DNA of 64,000 nt from CAUZFZ01 sp963579025 (GTDB lineage Bacteria > Planctomycetota > Planctomycetia > Planctomycetales > Planctomycetaceae), in NCBI GenBank assembly GCA_963579025.1, contig CAUZFZ010000031.1, positions 1-64,000 of the forward strand, given 5' to 3'. The notes under the pieces are model-generated. The model saw nothing but the letters and a program-made list of their open reading frames with translations, was not told where the DNA came from and made no database searches. Shown here piece by piece: positions 8,028 through 18,659 of the stretch (positions are counted from its first letter, which is position 1; each line of letters opens with the position of its first letter). The position numbers and the translations under genes were made by a program.

Positions 8028-9953
8028 TTACTTCATGGTCGGCGCACTCGTGGAAAACAAGTCCGTGATCTCGTCCGCTGTGAGGGCTCGCGGATACAAA
8101 CGCACGTCGTGGATCATCCCAACAAACACGTGTCCGAATCGCTGGTTGTTGGAATCCGCACCGACAACGAGGTCAGTCATGTCGGAATCGTCCAGGGAAC
8201 CGGCTGTCCAGGGCGATTCCGCCTTCTGTTGACCGTCAACAAACAGTGATACCTTCTTCCGATTCGAATCCACGACGCCCGTAAGCAGATGCCAGCGTCT
8301 CACGTCATGCGAATGCCAGGACGCTGTTTGCCATCGTCGGGCTTTGTCGTCCCAGGCCTGCATGGTCCACGACTCTTTCAGGTCATGCCACAGCATGAAG
8401 TTTCCGGGCGTGCCAATATTGTCTTTCGAGACGACTCGCATGCCAGGCGATTGCTTCGATGTGTTGATCCACGCACTGACAGTCAGATCCGTCCAGTCTT
8501 CCATTTTGATCGATCCGACAAGCATTCGCTGGTTGCCGTCGAATTCCAGAGCGGAAGTGGAATCGCCAGTCCACAGCGATGGTTTACGGTCAATCCGGTT
8601 GTCCTTGTCCGCTTTCAGTAGTGCTTCGAGATGCAGTGTTCCCTGGCCGCTTGTCTTCCACCGCTGCGTTAGATCGGCCGATGCCGACGCATTCTGCAGC
8701 GGGCGGCTCGGCGCAGGCTTACCGTACGGCTCGTCCGTGATCCGTGTGCCTGGGGGAAACGGCGGAAGCGACTTGATTGGTGGTGGGGCCACAAACCTGT
8801 GTCTCAGCGGTAGAGTCCCGGACGCGGCGTCATACCACCCGATCGGGTTCCCTTCGTAGGAATCGTCGTGCAGATAAACGTCGGCCTTGATGGTTGATGC
8901 TCCATCGACAAACGTCAGCAACCGACTCATCGGATGCGATCCGCCGTGATGCCGCGTGAGTGCAGCCACCTGCAGGAACCCGACGCCCCAGCGAGTTTCA
9001 GTAATCGTCTTGTCGCCCCAGTTGTCCTCGGGACCGTGGACATGCGTGTGGCCGGCGACCCACAGATCGATTGCGCCACGTCCATGCTGCTTGTGGAAGT
9101 TGTCCAGAAAAGCTTCAAAGACGTGAGCGTCGCTGATGAACTGAAAATCGTCCGGGTCATCATTCTCAATCAGGTAATAGAGATACGACGAGCCTTCGGC
9201 GCCGCCGCTGGCACCGTGATAGCGCGGATTGCCTTCGCCGCGACCGGAAGCGATTGTTGTGTCCCGCAACGCGTGATGATGCATGGTGACAATGATCTTG
9301 TCCTGGTTGTCCAGCACTTGCTGCTTCCACCAGTCGAACGTCGCGCGAGTGACCGCCCCGGCCGGGTATCCCCCGGATCGGCCATCCTTGCTGTGCCCGC
9401 GACCGACGGGTTCCGGCGCGTCGTTGCGATCAGCCAGCATGAGAAACAGCATGTTGCCAGCCTGAAAACGATACCGTTCCCAGGTCCCTTCGACCGGAAA
9501 TGGCCTTCGTTCGGAATCGACGCCAGAGAACTCCGTGTGTCGGCCAAGTGGATCGCCCCACTTCTGAAACCACGTTCCGGCACCATGGTCGTAATACGGC
9601 GCGTCGTGGTTGCCCGGCACGTTGTAGATCTGCTCGCGGCGATGTTTCCTCATCGCGTGGTACTGGCGAATCAACTCGTACCCATCGCGATCACCCGGCG
9701 GATGCTGATGAGCCGACAGATCGCCCGCGTCGATCATGATGTCCCACTCGAAGGCCGGTGCGTCTTTGACGAGCCCTTCAGACTGCCGAATGACATCGGC
9801 CAGGCTCTCTCGCCCACGCCGGATGTCGGCCGGCACGTGCGCGCAACTTGTCGCCCAGACGCGAAACGTTTTCGACGGCGATTCGTCCGCGGACTGCGCA
9901 CGAGGCAACGGGGTCAGGATCAGAATCAGGAATAAGATTCTGGCGAACGGCAT
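8028..9953 (-). CDS. Secreted metallophosphoesterase with C-terminal LamG domain
   Basis: A 641-residue protein. A signal peptide (about residues 1-20, ending AQSA) precedes a calcineurin-like metallophosphoesterase domain showing the metal-ligand motifs in order: ATSCAH, DAGDLS, PGNHD, MHHHAL and GHTHVHG. After about residue 430 a LamG/concanavalin-like domain follows (ALEFDGNQRMLV, ISAWIN-like, FVDGQ, DVRLYPRALTADEI). It probably hydrolyses phosphoesters in the periplasm or at the surface, with the LamG part binding a glycan. The ATG at 9953 is preferred to the in-frame GTG just before it. It follows the PhoD-like gene after 45 bp, so the two are probably co-transcribed. Confidence 0.85.
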   Translation of the reverse strand: MPFARILFLILILTPLPRAQSADESPSKTFRVWATSCAHVPADIRRGRESLADVIRQSEGLVKDAPAFEWDIMIDAGDLSAHQHPPGDRDGYELIRQYHAMRKHRREQIYNVPGNHDAPYYDHGAGTWFQKWGDPLGRHTEFSGVDSERRPFPVEGTWERYRFQAGNMLFLMLADRNDAPEPVGRGHSKDGRSGGYPAGAVTRATFDWWKQQVLDNQDKIIVTMHHHALRDTTIASGRGEGNPRYHGASGGAEGSSYLYYLIENDDPDDFQFISDAHVFEAFLDNFHKQHGRGAIDLWVAGHTHVHGPEDNWGDKTITETRWGVGFLQVAALTRHHGGSHPMSRLLTFVDGASTIKADVYLHDDSYEGNPIGWYDAASGTLPLRHRFVAPPPIKSLPPFPPGTRITDEPYGKPAPSRPLQNASASADLTQRWKTSGQGTLHLEALLKADKDNRIDRKPSLWTGDSTSALEFDGNQRMLVGSIKMEDWTDLTVSAWINTSKQSPGMRVVSKDNIGTPGNFMLWHDLKESWTMQAWDDKARRWQTASWHSHDVRRWHLLTGVVDSNRKKVSLFVDGQQKAESPWTAGSLDDSDMTDLVVGADSNNQRFGHVFVGMIHDVRLYPRALTADEITDLFSTSAPTMK

Positions 9954-9998
9954 CACAGTCTGGCCTGAGTTGACTGGGTCGGCGGTGAGCTGGGGGAC

Positions 9999-12323
<2,325 letters not shown>

Positions 12324-12584
12324 CTCAGTCGTTCCTTACTTCGATCAGATTTCGCTGGCAAATCGCGACATTGTGAGGCACTACCGGGCTGTCACTGGGC
12401 ACGCCGGTCATCAGAAGCTCACAGCATCCTAGAGTTGTATTGTGGTGTGCAGTGGCCTGTCACGCCGCCGCGAGGATCGCCGGAATTGCCGTTGGTCGAA
12501 TTCCGAGGCCTGTGTTAGAACCCTGCCCGACCCTGCGGTGCGGTTCCACGCGCCGGCAGAATGGAGTTTCACCGCAGAGAACGG

Positions 12585-12842
12585 ATGCAGAACATGCAGA
12601 AAACGGAATTTCTGCAGCTCATGGACGAGCTGTTCGAACTCGATGAGGGCACGATTCAGGGTGCCGATGAGCTGCAGCAGATTCCCGGGTGGAGTTCGCT
12701 GACGTTTATCGGATTGATCGCGATGGTCGACGAGGAGTGCGAGGTCACACTGGCTCCGAAGTCGATCCTGGCCTGCCAGACGGTCGATGACCTGATCGCA
12801 CTGCTCGGCCATGCCGTGGAGCCCACGTCGGCTGCGGCTTGA
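12585..12842 (+). CDS. Acyl carrier protein (first)
   Basis: An 85-residue acidic helical protein with the phosphopantetheine-attachment segment GWSSLTFIGLIAMVDEE; the second Ser of WSSL is the expected attachment site, although the usual Asp before it is Ser here. The pattern IPGWSSL, EVTLAP and TVDDLIALL follows stand-alone ACPs of secondary clusters rather than the housekeeping AcpP. Three in-frame ATGs compete (12561, 12585, 12594); I chose the middle one because the residues before it look non-conserved. It opens the acyl-ACP cluster, divergent from the PhoD-like gene across about 260 bp that must hold both promoters. Confidence 0.8.
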   Translation: MQNMQKTEFLQLMDELFELDEGTIQGADELQQIPGWSSLTFIGLIAMVDEECEVTLAPKSILACQTVDDLIALLGHAVEPTSAAA

Positions 12843-12926
12843 AACACTGGTCGGACATGATGTCCGAAGAACCGCAAATTTCCGCCGCGTCTGATCTTTC
12901 CAACCGGCGGTCAGGGAGGACCCGCA

Positions 12927-14021
12927 ATGGCTCAATGGACGGTTCCCGGTATCCGCCTGTCCGGAGTCGCGTCGGCTGTTCCCGAACCGACTCGCTCAGC
13001 GGATGATCTGGCGGCGCTCTTCGGCCCCGACGAAGCCGGCAAAATCGTTGAAAGTGTCGGCGTGCAGACGCGTCACATTGCCGGGGACTCGACCTGCACA
13101 TCGGACCTGTGTTTCGCGGCGGCAGAACGACTGCTCGATCAGCTCGACTGGTCGCGTGATTCCATTGACGCGCTGATTCTCGTCACACAAACGCCCGATT
13201 ACGTGCTGCCCGCAACGGCGTGTTCACTGCACCACCGGCTGGGACTGGGAACTCAGTGCCTGGCATTCGACATCAATCAGGGCTGTTCGGGTTACGTCTA
13301 CGGGCTGGCGATGATGAGCCGGTTGCTTGGTGCCGGCAATGTGAAGCGAGCCCTGCTGCTGACCGGCGATACGCTGTCGCGCGTTGTCTCGCCAGTCGAT
13401 CGATCGGCGGCTCCATTGTTTGGAGATGCCGGCTCCGCAACATGTCTTGAAGTCTGTGACGGGGCGCCTCCCATGTTTTTTGACCTGGGCACGAATGGGG
13501 CCGGTGTCGAACACCTGCTGACTCGAGCCGGCGGGTTTCGGACGCAACGATCGCCGGCGACAACTCGCCGCACTGAACGAGAGAACGGCAACATTCGCAG
13601 CGACTCCGATCTGTTCATGAACGGCGCCGAAGTCTTCATGTTCACGCTGTCGGCCGTGCCCGGGCTGATCAAGCGAACGTTGCAGGGAGCTGGCTGGGAA
13701 CGCGACGACGTCGATGCGTTCGTCCTGCATCAAGCCAACGCGTTCATGCTGGGACACCTTCGCAAGCGGCTCAAGCTCACGCCGGAGCAATTCGTTGTTG
13801 CGCTGTCCGAATACGGAAACACGGCTTCGGCGTCTATTCCGCTGGCCATGTCAGAGTCGTGGTCGTCAAACAGCCCGACGGGTGCCAAGAAGCTTGTGCT
13901 GGGTGGATTTGGAACCGGGTGGTCCTGGGCCGGGGCCGCGCTTGAGTGTGACGGGCTCGTTCTGCCTGAAGTCATCATCGTGCCGGACGAAGCCCCGGTC
14001 CTTCGGGCGGAGGCCGCGTGA
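12927..14021 (+). CDS. 3-oxoacyl-ACP synthase III-like (KAS III)
   Basis: A 364-residue thiolase-fold enzyme of the FabH/KAS III type, which condenses an acyl-CoA starter with malonyl-ACP. The catalytic triad is visible: Cys120 (NQGCSGYVYG), His268 (VLHQAN) and Asn298 (EYGNTASASIP); the GFGTGWSWA glycine loop closes the protein. A GGAGG box stands 8 bases before the ATG. Its length is somewhat above E. coli FabH because of an insertion around residues 195-225. The stop overlaps the next gene's start (TGATG). Being in a cluster with ACPs and reductases it probably starts a dedicated short acyl chain. Confidence 0.9.
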   Translation: MAQWTVPGIRLSGVASAVPEPTRSADDLAALFGPDEAGKIVESVGVQTRHIAGDSTCTSDLCFAAAERLLDQLDWSRDSIDALILVTQTPDYVLPATACSLHHRLGLGTQCLAFDINQGCSGYVYGLAMMSRLLGAGNVKRALLLTGDTLSRVVSPVDRSAAPLFGDAGSATCLEVCDGAPPMFFDLGTNGAGVEHLLTRAGGFRTQRSPATTRRTERENGNIRSDSDLFMNGAEVFMFTLSAVPGLIKRTLQGAGWERDDVDAFVLHQANAFMLGHLRKRLKLTPEQFVVALSEYGNTASASIPLAMSESWSSNSPTGAKKLVLGGFGTGWSWAGAALECDGLVLPEVIIVPDEAPVLRAEAA

Positions 14022-14779
14022 TGTTCAACCCGCTCGATATGGCCGGTCGCTCGATTCTGGTCACCGGCGCTTCATCCGGGATCGGACGAGCCACGTGCGT
14101 CGTGCTCAGCCGTCTGGGAGCGCGGCTCATTCTTGTGGCCCGTTCGCAGCAGAACCTGGAAGAAACCCGCTGCCTGCTCGACGGAGACGGCCACATTGTC
14201 GAAACCTGCGACCTGCGAGAGACAGACGCGATCCCCAGCTGGTTGAAACGGTTCGGTGCCGAACACGGGCCGCTCGATGGTCTGGTGCACTCGGCAGGAG
14301 TCCACGTCACCCTGCCGCTGCAGTTCATGAGTGGCGAACAGCTCAACGACATCATGCGGATCAATTTCACGGCGGCCGTGCAACTGGCCAAAGGATTTCG
14401 ACAGCGGAAGGTGCATGCATCAGCGTCGAGTGTCGTGTTTGTTTCGTCGGTGATGGGACTGGTCGGACAAGCCGGCGTTTCGGCATATGTCGCAAGTAAG
14501 GGCGCACTGATTGCTGTCGCACGATCACTGTCGCTGGAACTCGCGGCCGACGGCATCCGAGTCAATTGCGTCGCGCCGGGGCAGGTCGAATCGAAAATGG
14601 CCACGTCACAGGATGCGACTCTGACCGACGAGCAGCGTGCAGCCATCGAAACGATGCACCCGCTCGGAATTGGTCAGCCCGAAGACGTTGCCAACTCCAT
14701 CGCTTTTCTACTGGCAGATACAGGTCGCTGGATTACTGGAACGACTCTTGTTGTTGACGGCGGATACACGGCTCACTGA
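14021..14779 (+). CDS. Short-chain reductase, FabG-like (first)
   Basis: A 252-residue classical SDR. It shows the cofactor motif TGASSGIG (residues 15-22), Asn115, active Ser142 or Ser143 (VSSVMG), Tyr156 and Lys160 (YVASK), NCVAPGQVES, and the closing LVVDGGYTA typical of 3-oxoacyl-ACP reductases. An Arg-rich ARSQQNLEE segment after strand 2 favours NADPH. The ATG overlaps the KAS III stop codon, so the reductase is likely translationally coupled to it and reduces its 3-oxoacyl-ACP product to the 3-hydroxyacyl form. An alternative GTG lies one codon upstream. Confidence 0.9.
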   Translation: MFNPLDMAGRSILVTGASSGIGRATCVVLSRLGARLILVARSQQNLEETRCLLDGDGHIVETCDLRETDAIPSWLKRFGAEHGPLDGLVHSAGVHVTLPLQFMSGEQLNDIMRINFTAAVQLAKGFRQRKVHASASSVVFVSSVMGLVGQAGVSAYVASKGALIAVARSLSLELAADGIRVNCVAPGQVESKMATSQDATLTDEQRAAIETMHPLGIGQPEDVANSIAFLLADTGRWITGTTLVVDGGYTAH

Positions 14780-14835
14780 ATGGGCACTGGAATACACACA
14801 ACAGAAGCTAACTTCTTGCGTATTCGAGAGACTGG

Positions 14836-14870
14836 CCAAAGTCTGGCGACTTCGGCTACCCCAGACTTGG
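14836..14870. repeat. Intergenic hairpin repeat
   Basis: CCAAAGTCTGG (14836-14846) pairs with CCAGACTTGG (14861-14870) with one bulged A, around a 14-nt loop. It sits between the first SDR gene and the acyltransferase gene without a downstream T-run, and resembles a dispersed planctomycete intergenic repeat more than a terminator. Confidence 0.5.
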
Positions 14871-14910
14871 AACTACTGAATCCAGCTACGGAATAATCGG
14901 AATAGTCTCA

Positions 14911-15567
14911 GTGAATCGCATACTCATTGTGGGGGCGGGTGACTTCGGTCGCGAGCTGTTCTGCTGGATGACCACGGATCCTCGGCACGGCGTCGAATGG
15001 GAGGTCGCTGGCTTCCTGGATGACAACGCGGACGCTCTTGCCTCGCACTCACATTATCCCGTCGGCATCGTCGGCTCGATTTCCAAATACATTCCTCAGG
15101 CTGGTGAGCAGTTGGTGATGGCGATCGCGTCGCCGGTAGCCCGATTGAAGATCGCAAATGAACTGGAATCTCGCGGAGCAGAATTCGCCGCGTGGATTCA
15201 TCCCACTGTGATTGAATCTCGATTCCACTCGATCGGTCGTGGCAGCGTGATTGGCCCGAACAGCGTGATCAGTTGCGACGTGACAATCGGCGACTTTGCC
15301 ATCATCAATCTCGGAGTCACAGTGGGACACGATGCCGTGATCGGCGAGGGATGCACAATCAACTCGCACTGTGACATTACCGGACATGTGAAAATTGGAC
15401 GGGGAACTCTCCTAGGCAGCAGCGTGTCAATCATTCCGCATGTGACTGTTGGTGAATTCGCCACAATCGGCGCGGGGAGTACAGTCGTTCGTCGAGTCCG
15501 TGATCACTCGACAGTTATGGGCGACACGGCGAAGCGGATTACGTGGGGGGGCAACGAAGCTGCTTAG
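14911..15567 (+). CDS. NeuD/PglD-like hexapeptide-repeat acyltransferase
   Basis: A 218-residue protein built like PglD/NeuD sugar O- or N-acyltransferases: an N-terminal Rossmann-like substrate domain (ILIVGAGDFGRELF, WEVAGFLDD, residues 1-80) and a left-handed beta-helix of hexapeptide repeats from about residue 105 (VIGPNSVI, VTIGDFAIIN, VIGEGCTINS, VKIGRGTLLG). His140 in VGHDAV matches the catalytic His of this family. Enzymes of this class acylate amino or hydroxy groups of nucleotide sugars. The start is the GTG at 14911. Its place between two ACP genes suggests it may use an acyl-ACP donor rather than acetyl-CoA, which is inference. Confidence 0.8.
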   Translation: MNRILIVGAGDFGRELFCWMTTDPRHGVEWEVAGFLDDNADALASHSHYPVGIVGSISKYIPQAGEQLVMAIASPVARLKIANELESRGAEFAAWIHPTVIESRFHSIGRGSVIGPNSVISCDVTIGDFAIINLGVTVGHDAVIGEGCTINSHCDITGHVKIGRGTLLGSSVSIIPHVTVGEFATIGAGSTVVRRVRDHSTVMGDTAKRITWGGNEAA

Positions 15568-15617
15568 TATCAGCGGTGTTGTAGAAATAACAGAGTGCTC
15601 AATGCCCCTCTCCCTAA

Positions 15618-15640
15618 CCCTCTCCCCACCGGGGAGAGGG
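15618..15640. repeat. Perfect 10-bp palindromic repeat
   Basis: CCCTCTCCCC (15618-15627) and GGGGAGAGGG (15631-15640) flank a 3-base loop, giving a perfect GC-rich hairpin. Such CT/GA palindromes are widespread as dispersed intergenic repeats in many bacteria. It lies 35 bp before the second ACP gene and could also slow transcription or act as a weak terminator. Confidence 0.7.
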
Positions 15641-15674
15641 GACTTTGGGTGGTCAACCAGATCAAGGAAGAACA

Positions 15675-15995
15675 ATGACAACCGAAACCGCCGACCAGAA
15701 TCGGCTTCAGACTTGCGTGTTGCAGGCGATCAAAGAACTTAACGAGCAGCTTCCACCCGAACAGCAGATTGAAGAGTCCGCCAGAGCAAAGCTGTTCGGG
15801 CATGACGCACCGCTCGACTCGATTGGACTCGTGAATCTGATTGTCACGGTGGAAGAGCAGCTATCCGATGAACTCGATATCGAAGTCACACTGGCTAACG
15901 AAAAGGCGATGTCCCGTCGCACAAGTCCGTTTCAGTCGGTCGAGACATTGCTCGATTTTATTGAAGAACTGATTCGGGAGGAGCAGAGTGAGTGA
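15675..15995 (+). CDS. Acyl carrier protein (second)
   Basis: A 106-residue acidic ACP-like protein with the attachment segment PLDSIGLVNLIVTVEEQL, where Ser of DSIGL is the expected phosphopantetheine site. It is longer than AcpP, with an N-terminal helix and the loop KAMSRRTSPFQSVETLLDFI typical of ACPs in sugar or polyketide-like clusters. The ATG at 15675 has a strong AAGGAAG box; the upstream in-frame start has none. The end overlaps the second SDR start by 8 bp (GTGAGTGA), implying tight coupling of the two. Confidence 0.85.
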   Translation: MTTETADQNRLQTCVLQAIKELNEQLPPEQQIEESARAKLFGHDAPLDSIGLVNLIVTVEEQLSDELDIEVTLANEKAMSRRTSPFQSVETLLDFIEELIREEQSE

Positions 15996-16689
15996 CGATC
16001 GCGTCATAGTGATCACCGGCACGCGCAAGGGCATTGGCCGGTTCCTTGCAGAGCGGTATCTGTCTGCCGGATGGCAAGTCATTGGCTGCAGTCGAGGCCC
16101 ATGCGATCTCGATCGAGGTGAATACCACCATTTTCAACTCGACGTCGCCGACGAAGGGGCCGTTACGAAACTGTTTTCTACTGTGCGGAAGCAATTCGGC
16201 AGGCTCGACGTGCTGATCAACAACGCGGGTATCGCGTCGATGAATCACGCGATGCTGACGCCCGGCAAGACAGTCGATCGTGTTCTCAGCACGAACGTTA
16301 CCGGCACGTTTCTGTTCTGTCGCGAAGCGGCCAAGCTGATGCAGAAAAAGAAGCAGGGGCGAATTGTGAACTTCGTCACCGTCGCGGTCCCTTTGAAGCT
16401 TGATGGAGAAGCGATTTACGCCGCTTCCAAAGCCGCAGTTGCGACACTGACGGAGATTCTGGCCCGCGAGTTCGCACCATTTGGAATTACAGTCAACGCC
16501 GTTGGGCCAACGCCCGTGCGGACGGATCTGATTCGAAACGTCCCTGAAGAGAAGATTCAGGCTCTGTTGCAACGGCAATCAATTCAACGCTTCGGTGAGT
16601 TCGCAGACATTGCAAATGTGATCAACTTCTTCGTCAGCCCAGACAGCGATTTTGTGACGGGGCAGATTGTCTATCTGGGTGGCGTTTAG
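15988..16689 (+). CDS. Short-chain reductase (second), Ser-to-Thr active site
   Basis: A 233-residue SDR with cofactor motif TGTRKGIG (residues 10-17), NNAG (78-81), Asn103, Tyr144 and Lys148 (YAASK), and a closing GQIVYLGGV. The position normally held by the catalytic Ser reads NFVTVAV, so Thr131 appears to take its place, which is uncommon but can preserve a hydroxyl. The GTG start is preceded by GGGAGGAG and overlaps the ACP gene by 8 bp. The lone Arg and Lys in the TRKGIG motif suggest NADPH use. A reductase acting on the partner ACP's cargo is the simplest role. Confidence 0.85.
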   Translation: MSDDRVIVITGTRKGIGRFLAERYLSAGWQVIGCSRGPCDLDRGEYHHFQLDVADEGAVTKLFSTVRKQFGRLDVLINNAGIASMNHAMLTPGKTVDRVLSTNVTGTFLFCREAAKLMQKKKQGRIVNFVTVAVPLKLDGEAIYAASKAAVATLTEILAREFAPFGITVNAVGPTPVRTDLIRNVPEEKIQALLQRQSIQRFGEFADIANVINFFVSPDSDFVTGQIVYLGGV

Positions 16690-16787
16690 GATCGTTCGAT
16701 CATTAAGTGTCGCCTTTCGCTCCGCGAAAGTGCGTTCTTTCGCGGAGCGAAAGACGACAATGCGACACTTAATTCAAGGACGATCCT
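16688..16787. mobile_element. MITE-like palindromic element, about 100 bp
   Basis: Nested inverted repeats: AGGATCGT (16688-16695) with ACGATCCT (16780-16787), ATTAAGTGTCGC (16702-16713) with GCGACACTTAAT (16762-16773), and CTTTCGCTCCGCGAAAG (16714-16730) with its reverse complement at 16737-16753 around a 6-base loop. There is no coding capacity. The left end overlaps the stop codon of the second SDR gene, and the next gene starts 46 bp beyond. The design fits a non-autonomous miniature inverted-repeat element or a very long stem-loop in the transcript. Confidence 0.75.
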
Positions 16788-16833
16788 TTAGTTGGCGGGG
16801 GAGCACCTACTTCAAGGAAGCAGGACGGCGGAC

Positions 16834-18180
16834 ATGTTTATTGATTTCCTGTGTGACCGGTTCAGTCAGTGCGAGGCGTCGGAAGCCATCGTCTGGCGGA
16901 ATCAGAGCTACAGTTACGCATGGCTGGCCGAGCGAGTTGGCCTGTGGCAGCAGTTTCTGTCCGAACAGAATGTCGAGTCGGGTAGTGTGGTCATCCTGGA
17001 AGCCAACTTTTCGCCCAACGCGGTGGCGCTCTTTCTGGCTCTGGCTGAAGCGGGCTGCGTCCTTGTGCCGTTGACGTCGGCCGTGGCTGCGAAACGCGAC
17101 GAGTTCATCGAGATCGCGGAAGGTGAAGTGTCGATCTCGATCAGCTCTGGTGACGAAGTTGAGCTGACGCGGTTTGACCGAACGGCGACTCATGCGTTGT
17201 ATGCAGACTTACGTGCGGCGGGACATCCCGGGCTGGTGATCTTCTCGTCCGGATCAACAGGTACATGTAAGGCGGCGGTACATAATGTTGTGCCGCTGCT
17301 GGATAAGTTCAGGACTCCGCGACATGCGTTGCGCACGATCTCGTTTCTGCTGTATGACCATATCGGTGGCATCAACACGATGCTCTATACGCTTTCCAAT
17401 GGAGGCTGCCTGGTCACCGTTCAGGATCGTTCGCCGGATGCGATTCTGGCTGCTATTGAACAACACCGAGTGGAACTGCTGCCGACGTCACCGACGTTTC
17501 TCAATCTGACGCTGATCAGCGAGGCCTGGCAACGGCATGATCTGAGCTCGTTGCAGACGATCTCGTACGGCACCGAGCCGATGCCGGAAAGCACACTGAA
17601 GCGTTTCAACGAGCTGTTTCCTGGGATCCGGTTGTTGCAGACCTATGGACTGTCCGAGGTGGGGATCCTGCGTTCGAAGTCAAAGAGCAGCGACTCATTA
17701 TGGGTGCGTCTGGGAGGCGATGGCTTTGAGACGCGCATCGTTGACGGGACGCTGCAGATCAAGGCAGAGTCGGCGATGCTCGGTTACCTGAACCATCCCA
17801 GTCCATTCACTACGGACGGCTGGTATGACACGGGCGATCGAGTTGAAGTCGATGGCGAATGGATGCGCATTCTGGGACGTGAGTCTGAGATCATTAATGT
17901 CGGCGGCGAGAAGGTGTATCCGGCCGAGGTCGAGAGTGTCCTGCAGGAACTCGACGAGGTGGCTGATGCGACAGTCACTGGCAAGGCAAACCCGATCACA
18001 GGCCAGATGGTTTGCGCCAAGGTTCAACCTGTGGGACACGTCGAGAAGAAGCCCTTCGTGGCTCTTCTGAAGAGCCACTGCCGGCAACGTCTGCAGGCGT
18101 ACAAAGTGCCCGTCAAGATCGAGCTGGTGAGCGACTCACAGCATTCGGCGCGATTCAAGAAGATTCGCCGGACCGCGTGA
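16834..18180 (+). CDS. AMP-forming acyl-CoA/acyl-ACP ligase-like enzyme
   Basis: A 448-residue member of the adenylate-forming (ANL) superfamily, which activates a carboxylic acid as acyl-AMP and passes it to CoA or a carrier protein. Motifs in order: SSGSTGTCKAAV near residue 139 (phosphate loop), YGTEPMPES, QTYGLSEVG, YDTGDRVEVDG, the hinge RESEIINVGGEKVYPAEVE, and a C-terminal FKKIRR segment with the expected lysine. It is shorter than typical acyl-CoA synthetases (about 500-550), mainly in the N-terminal domain. ATG at 16834 is favoured by the AAGGA and GACGG region upstream. It may load one of the cluster's ACPs. Confidence 0.85.
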   Translation: MFIDFLCDRFSQCEASEAIVWRNQSYSYAWLAERVGLWQQFLSEQNVESGSVVILEANFSPNAVALFLALAEAGCVLVPLTSAVAAKRDEFIEIAEGEVSISISSGDEVELTRFDRTATHALYADLRAAGHPGLVIFSSGSTGTCKAAVHNVVPLLDKFRTPRHALRTISFLLYDHIGGINTMLYTLSNGGCLVTVQDRSPDAILAAIEQHRVELLPTSPTFLNLTLISEAWQRHDLSSLQTISYGTEPMPESTLKRFNELFPGIRLLQTYGLSEVGILRSKSKSSDSLWVRLGGDGFETRIVDGTLQIKAESAMLGYLNHPSPFTTDGWYDTGDRVEVDGEWMRILGRESEIINVGGEKVYPAEVESVLQELDEVADATVTGKANPITGQMVCAKVQPVGHVEKKPFVALLKSHCRQRLQAYKVPVKIELVSDSQHSARFKKIRRTA

Positions 18181-18659
18181 TTGGGCTCCAGCTACGGCGC
18201 GAGGGACGAAGGCGGCATCAGCGACTGACCGACACGCATTTGCCTGAATGGTCGTTTCCCAGTCGAAAATGACAGATCTCACCAGACTGGGACGATTTGC
18301 TGGTTTTCCAGACAAGTCCACGAATCATGTCGGGAAGATGATCGCCGACAGGCAGGGCCGAGCGTGGCGTGGACCGAGTGACGTGACAACCCGGATGCGT
18401 GCACGTCTCGGACGCTTGGTTTGAGTACGCAGCCCGATTTCACGTGGCCCGTCGCCGGCATCGACCGATAACCTTAAACCCTACGCTCCTTGCGCAGTCT
18501 CCATTCTCCGCGGCATTGCAGCACGACATCTGCGTTGGTGGGGATAGGAATCGTTCGCTGACCGTCATAGAATCGTTGGTCCTTGAGCGGCGCAGTCATT
18601 CAGCTTCCGCCTGACGGCGGGACTCAAGCTGGTCCGAGTCATTTGATTGGTTGATTGCC
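18181..18659. other. Intergenic region without recognised gene
   Basis: About 480 bp between the ligase and the HTH/SD-repeat gene. I see TCCCAGTC with GACTGGGA as a loose inverted repeat near 18257-18292 and GAATCGTT twice (near 18548 and 18570). No ORF with family resemblance, RNA gene or convincing promoter was found, although the promoter of the next gene should lie here. Confidence 0.4.

Noticed and set aside
8934..9935. A 333-codon plus-strand frame opposite the metallophosphoesterase
   Set aside because: It is antisense to a gene with clear catalytic motifs; the composition is an artefact of high GC and codon bias.
13714..14499. A 261-codon plus-strand frame across KAS III and the first SDR
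   Set aside because: It is an alternate frame of two clear enzymes and is rich in Arg, as expected of shadow frames.
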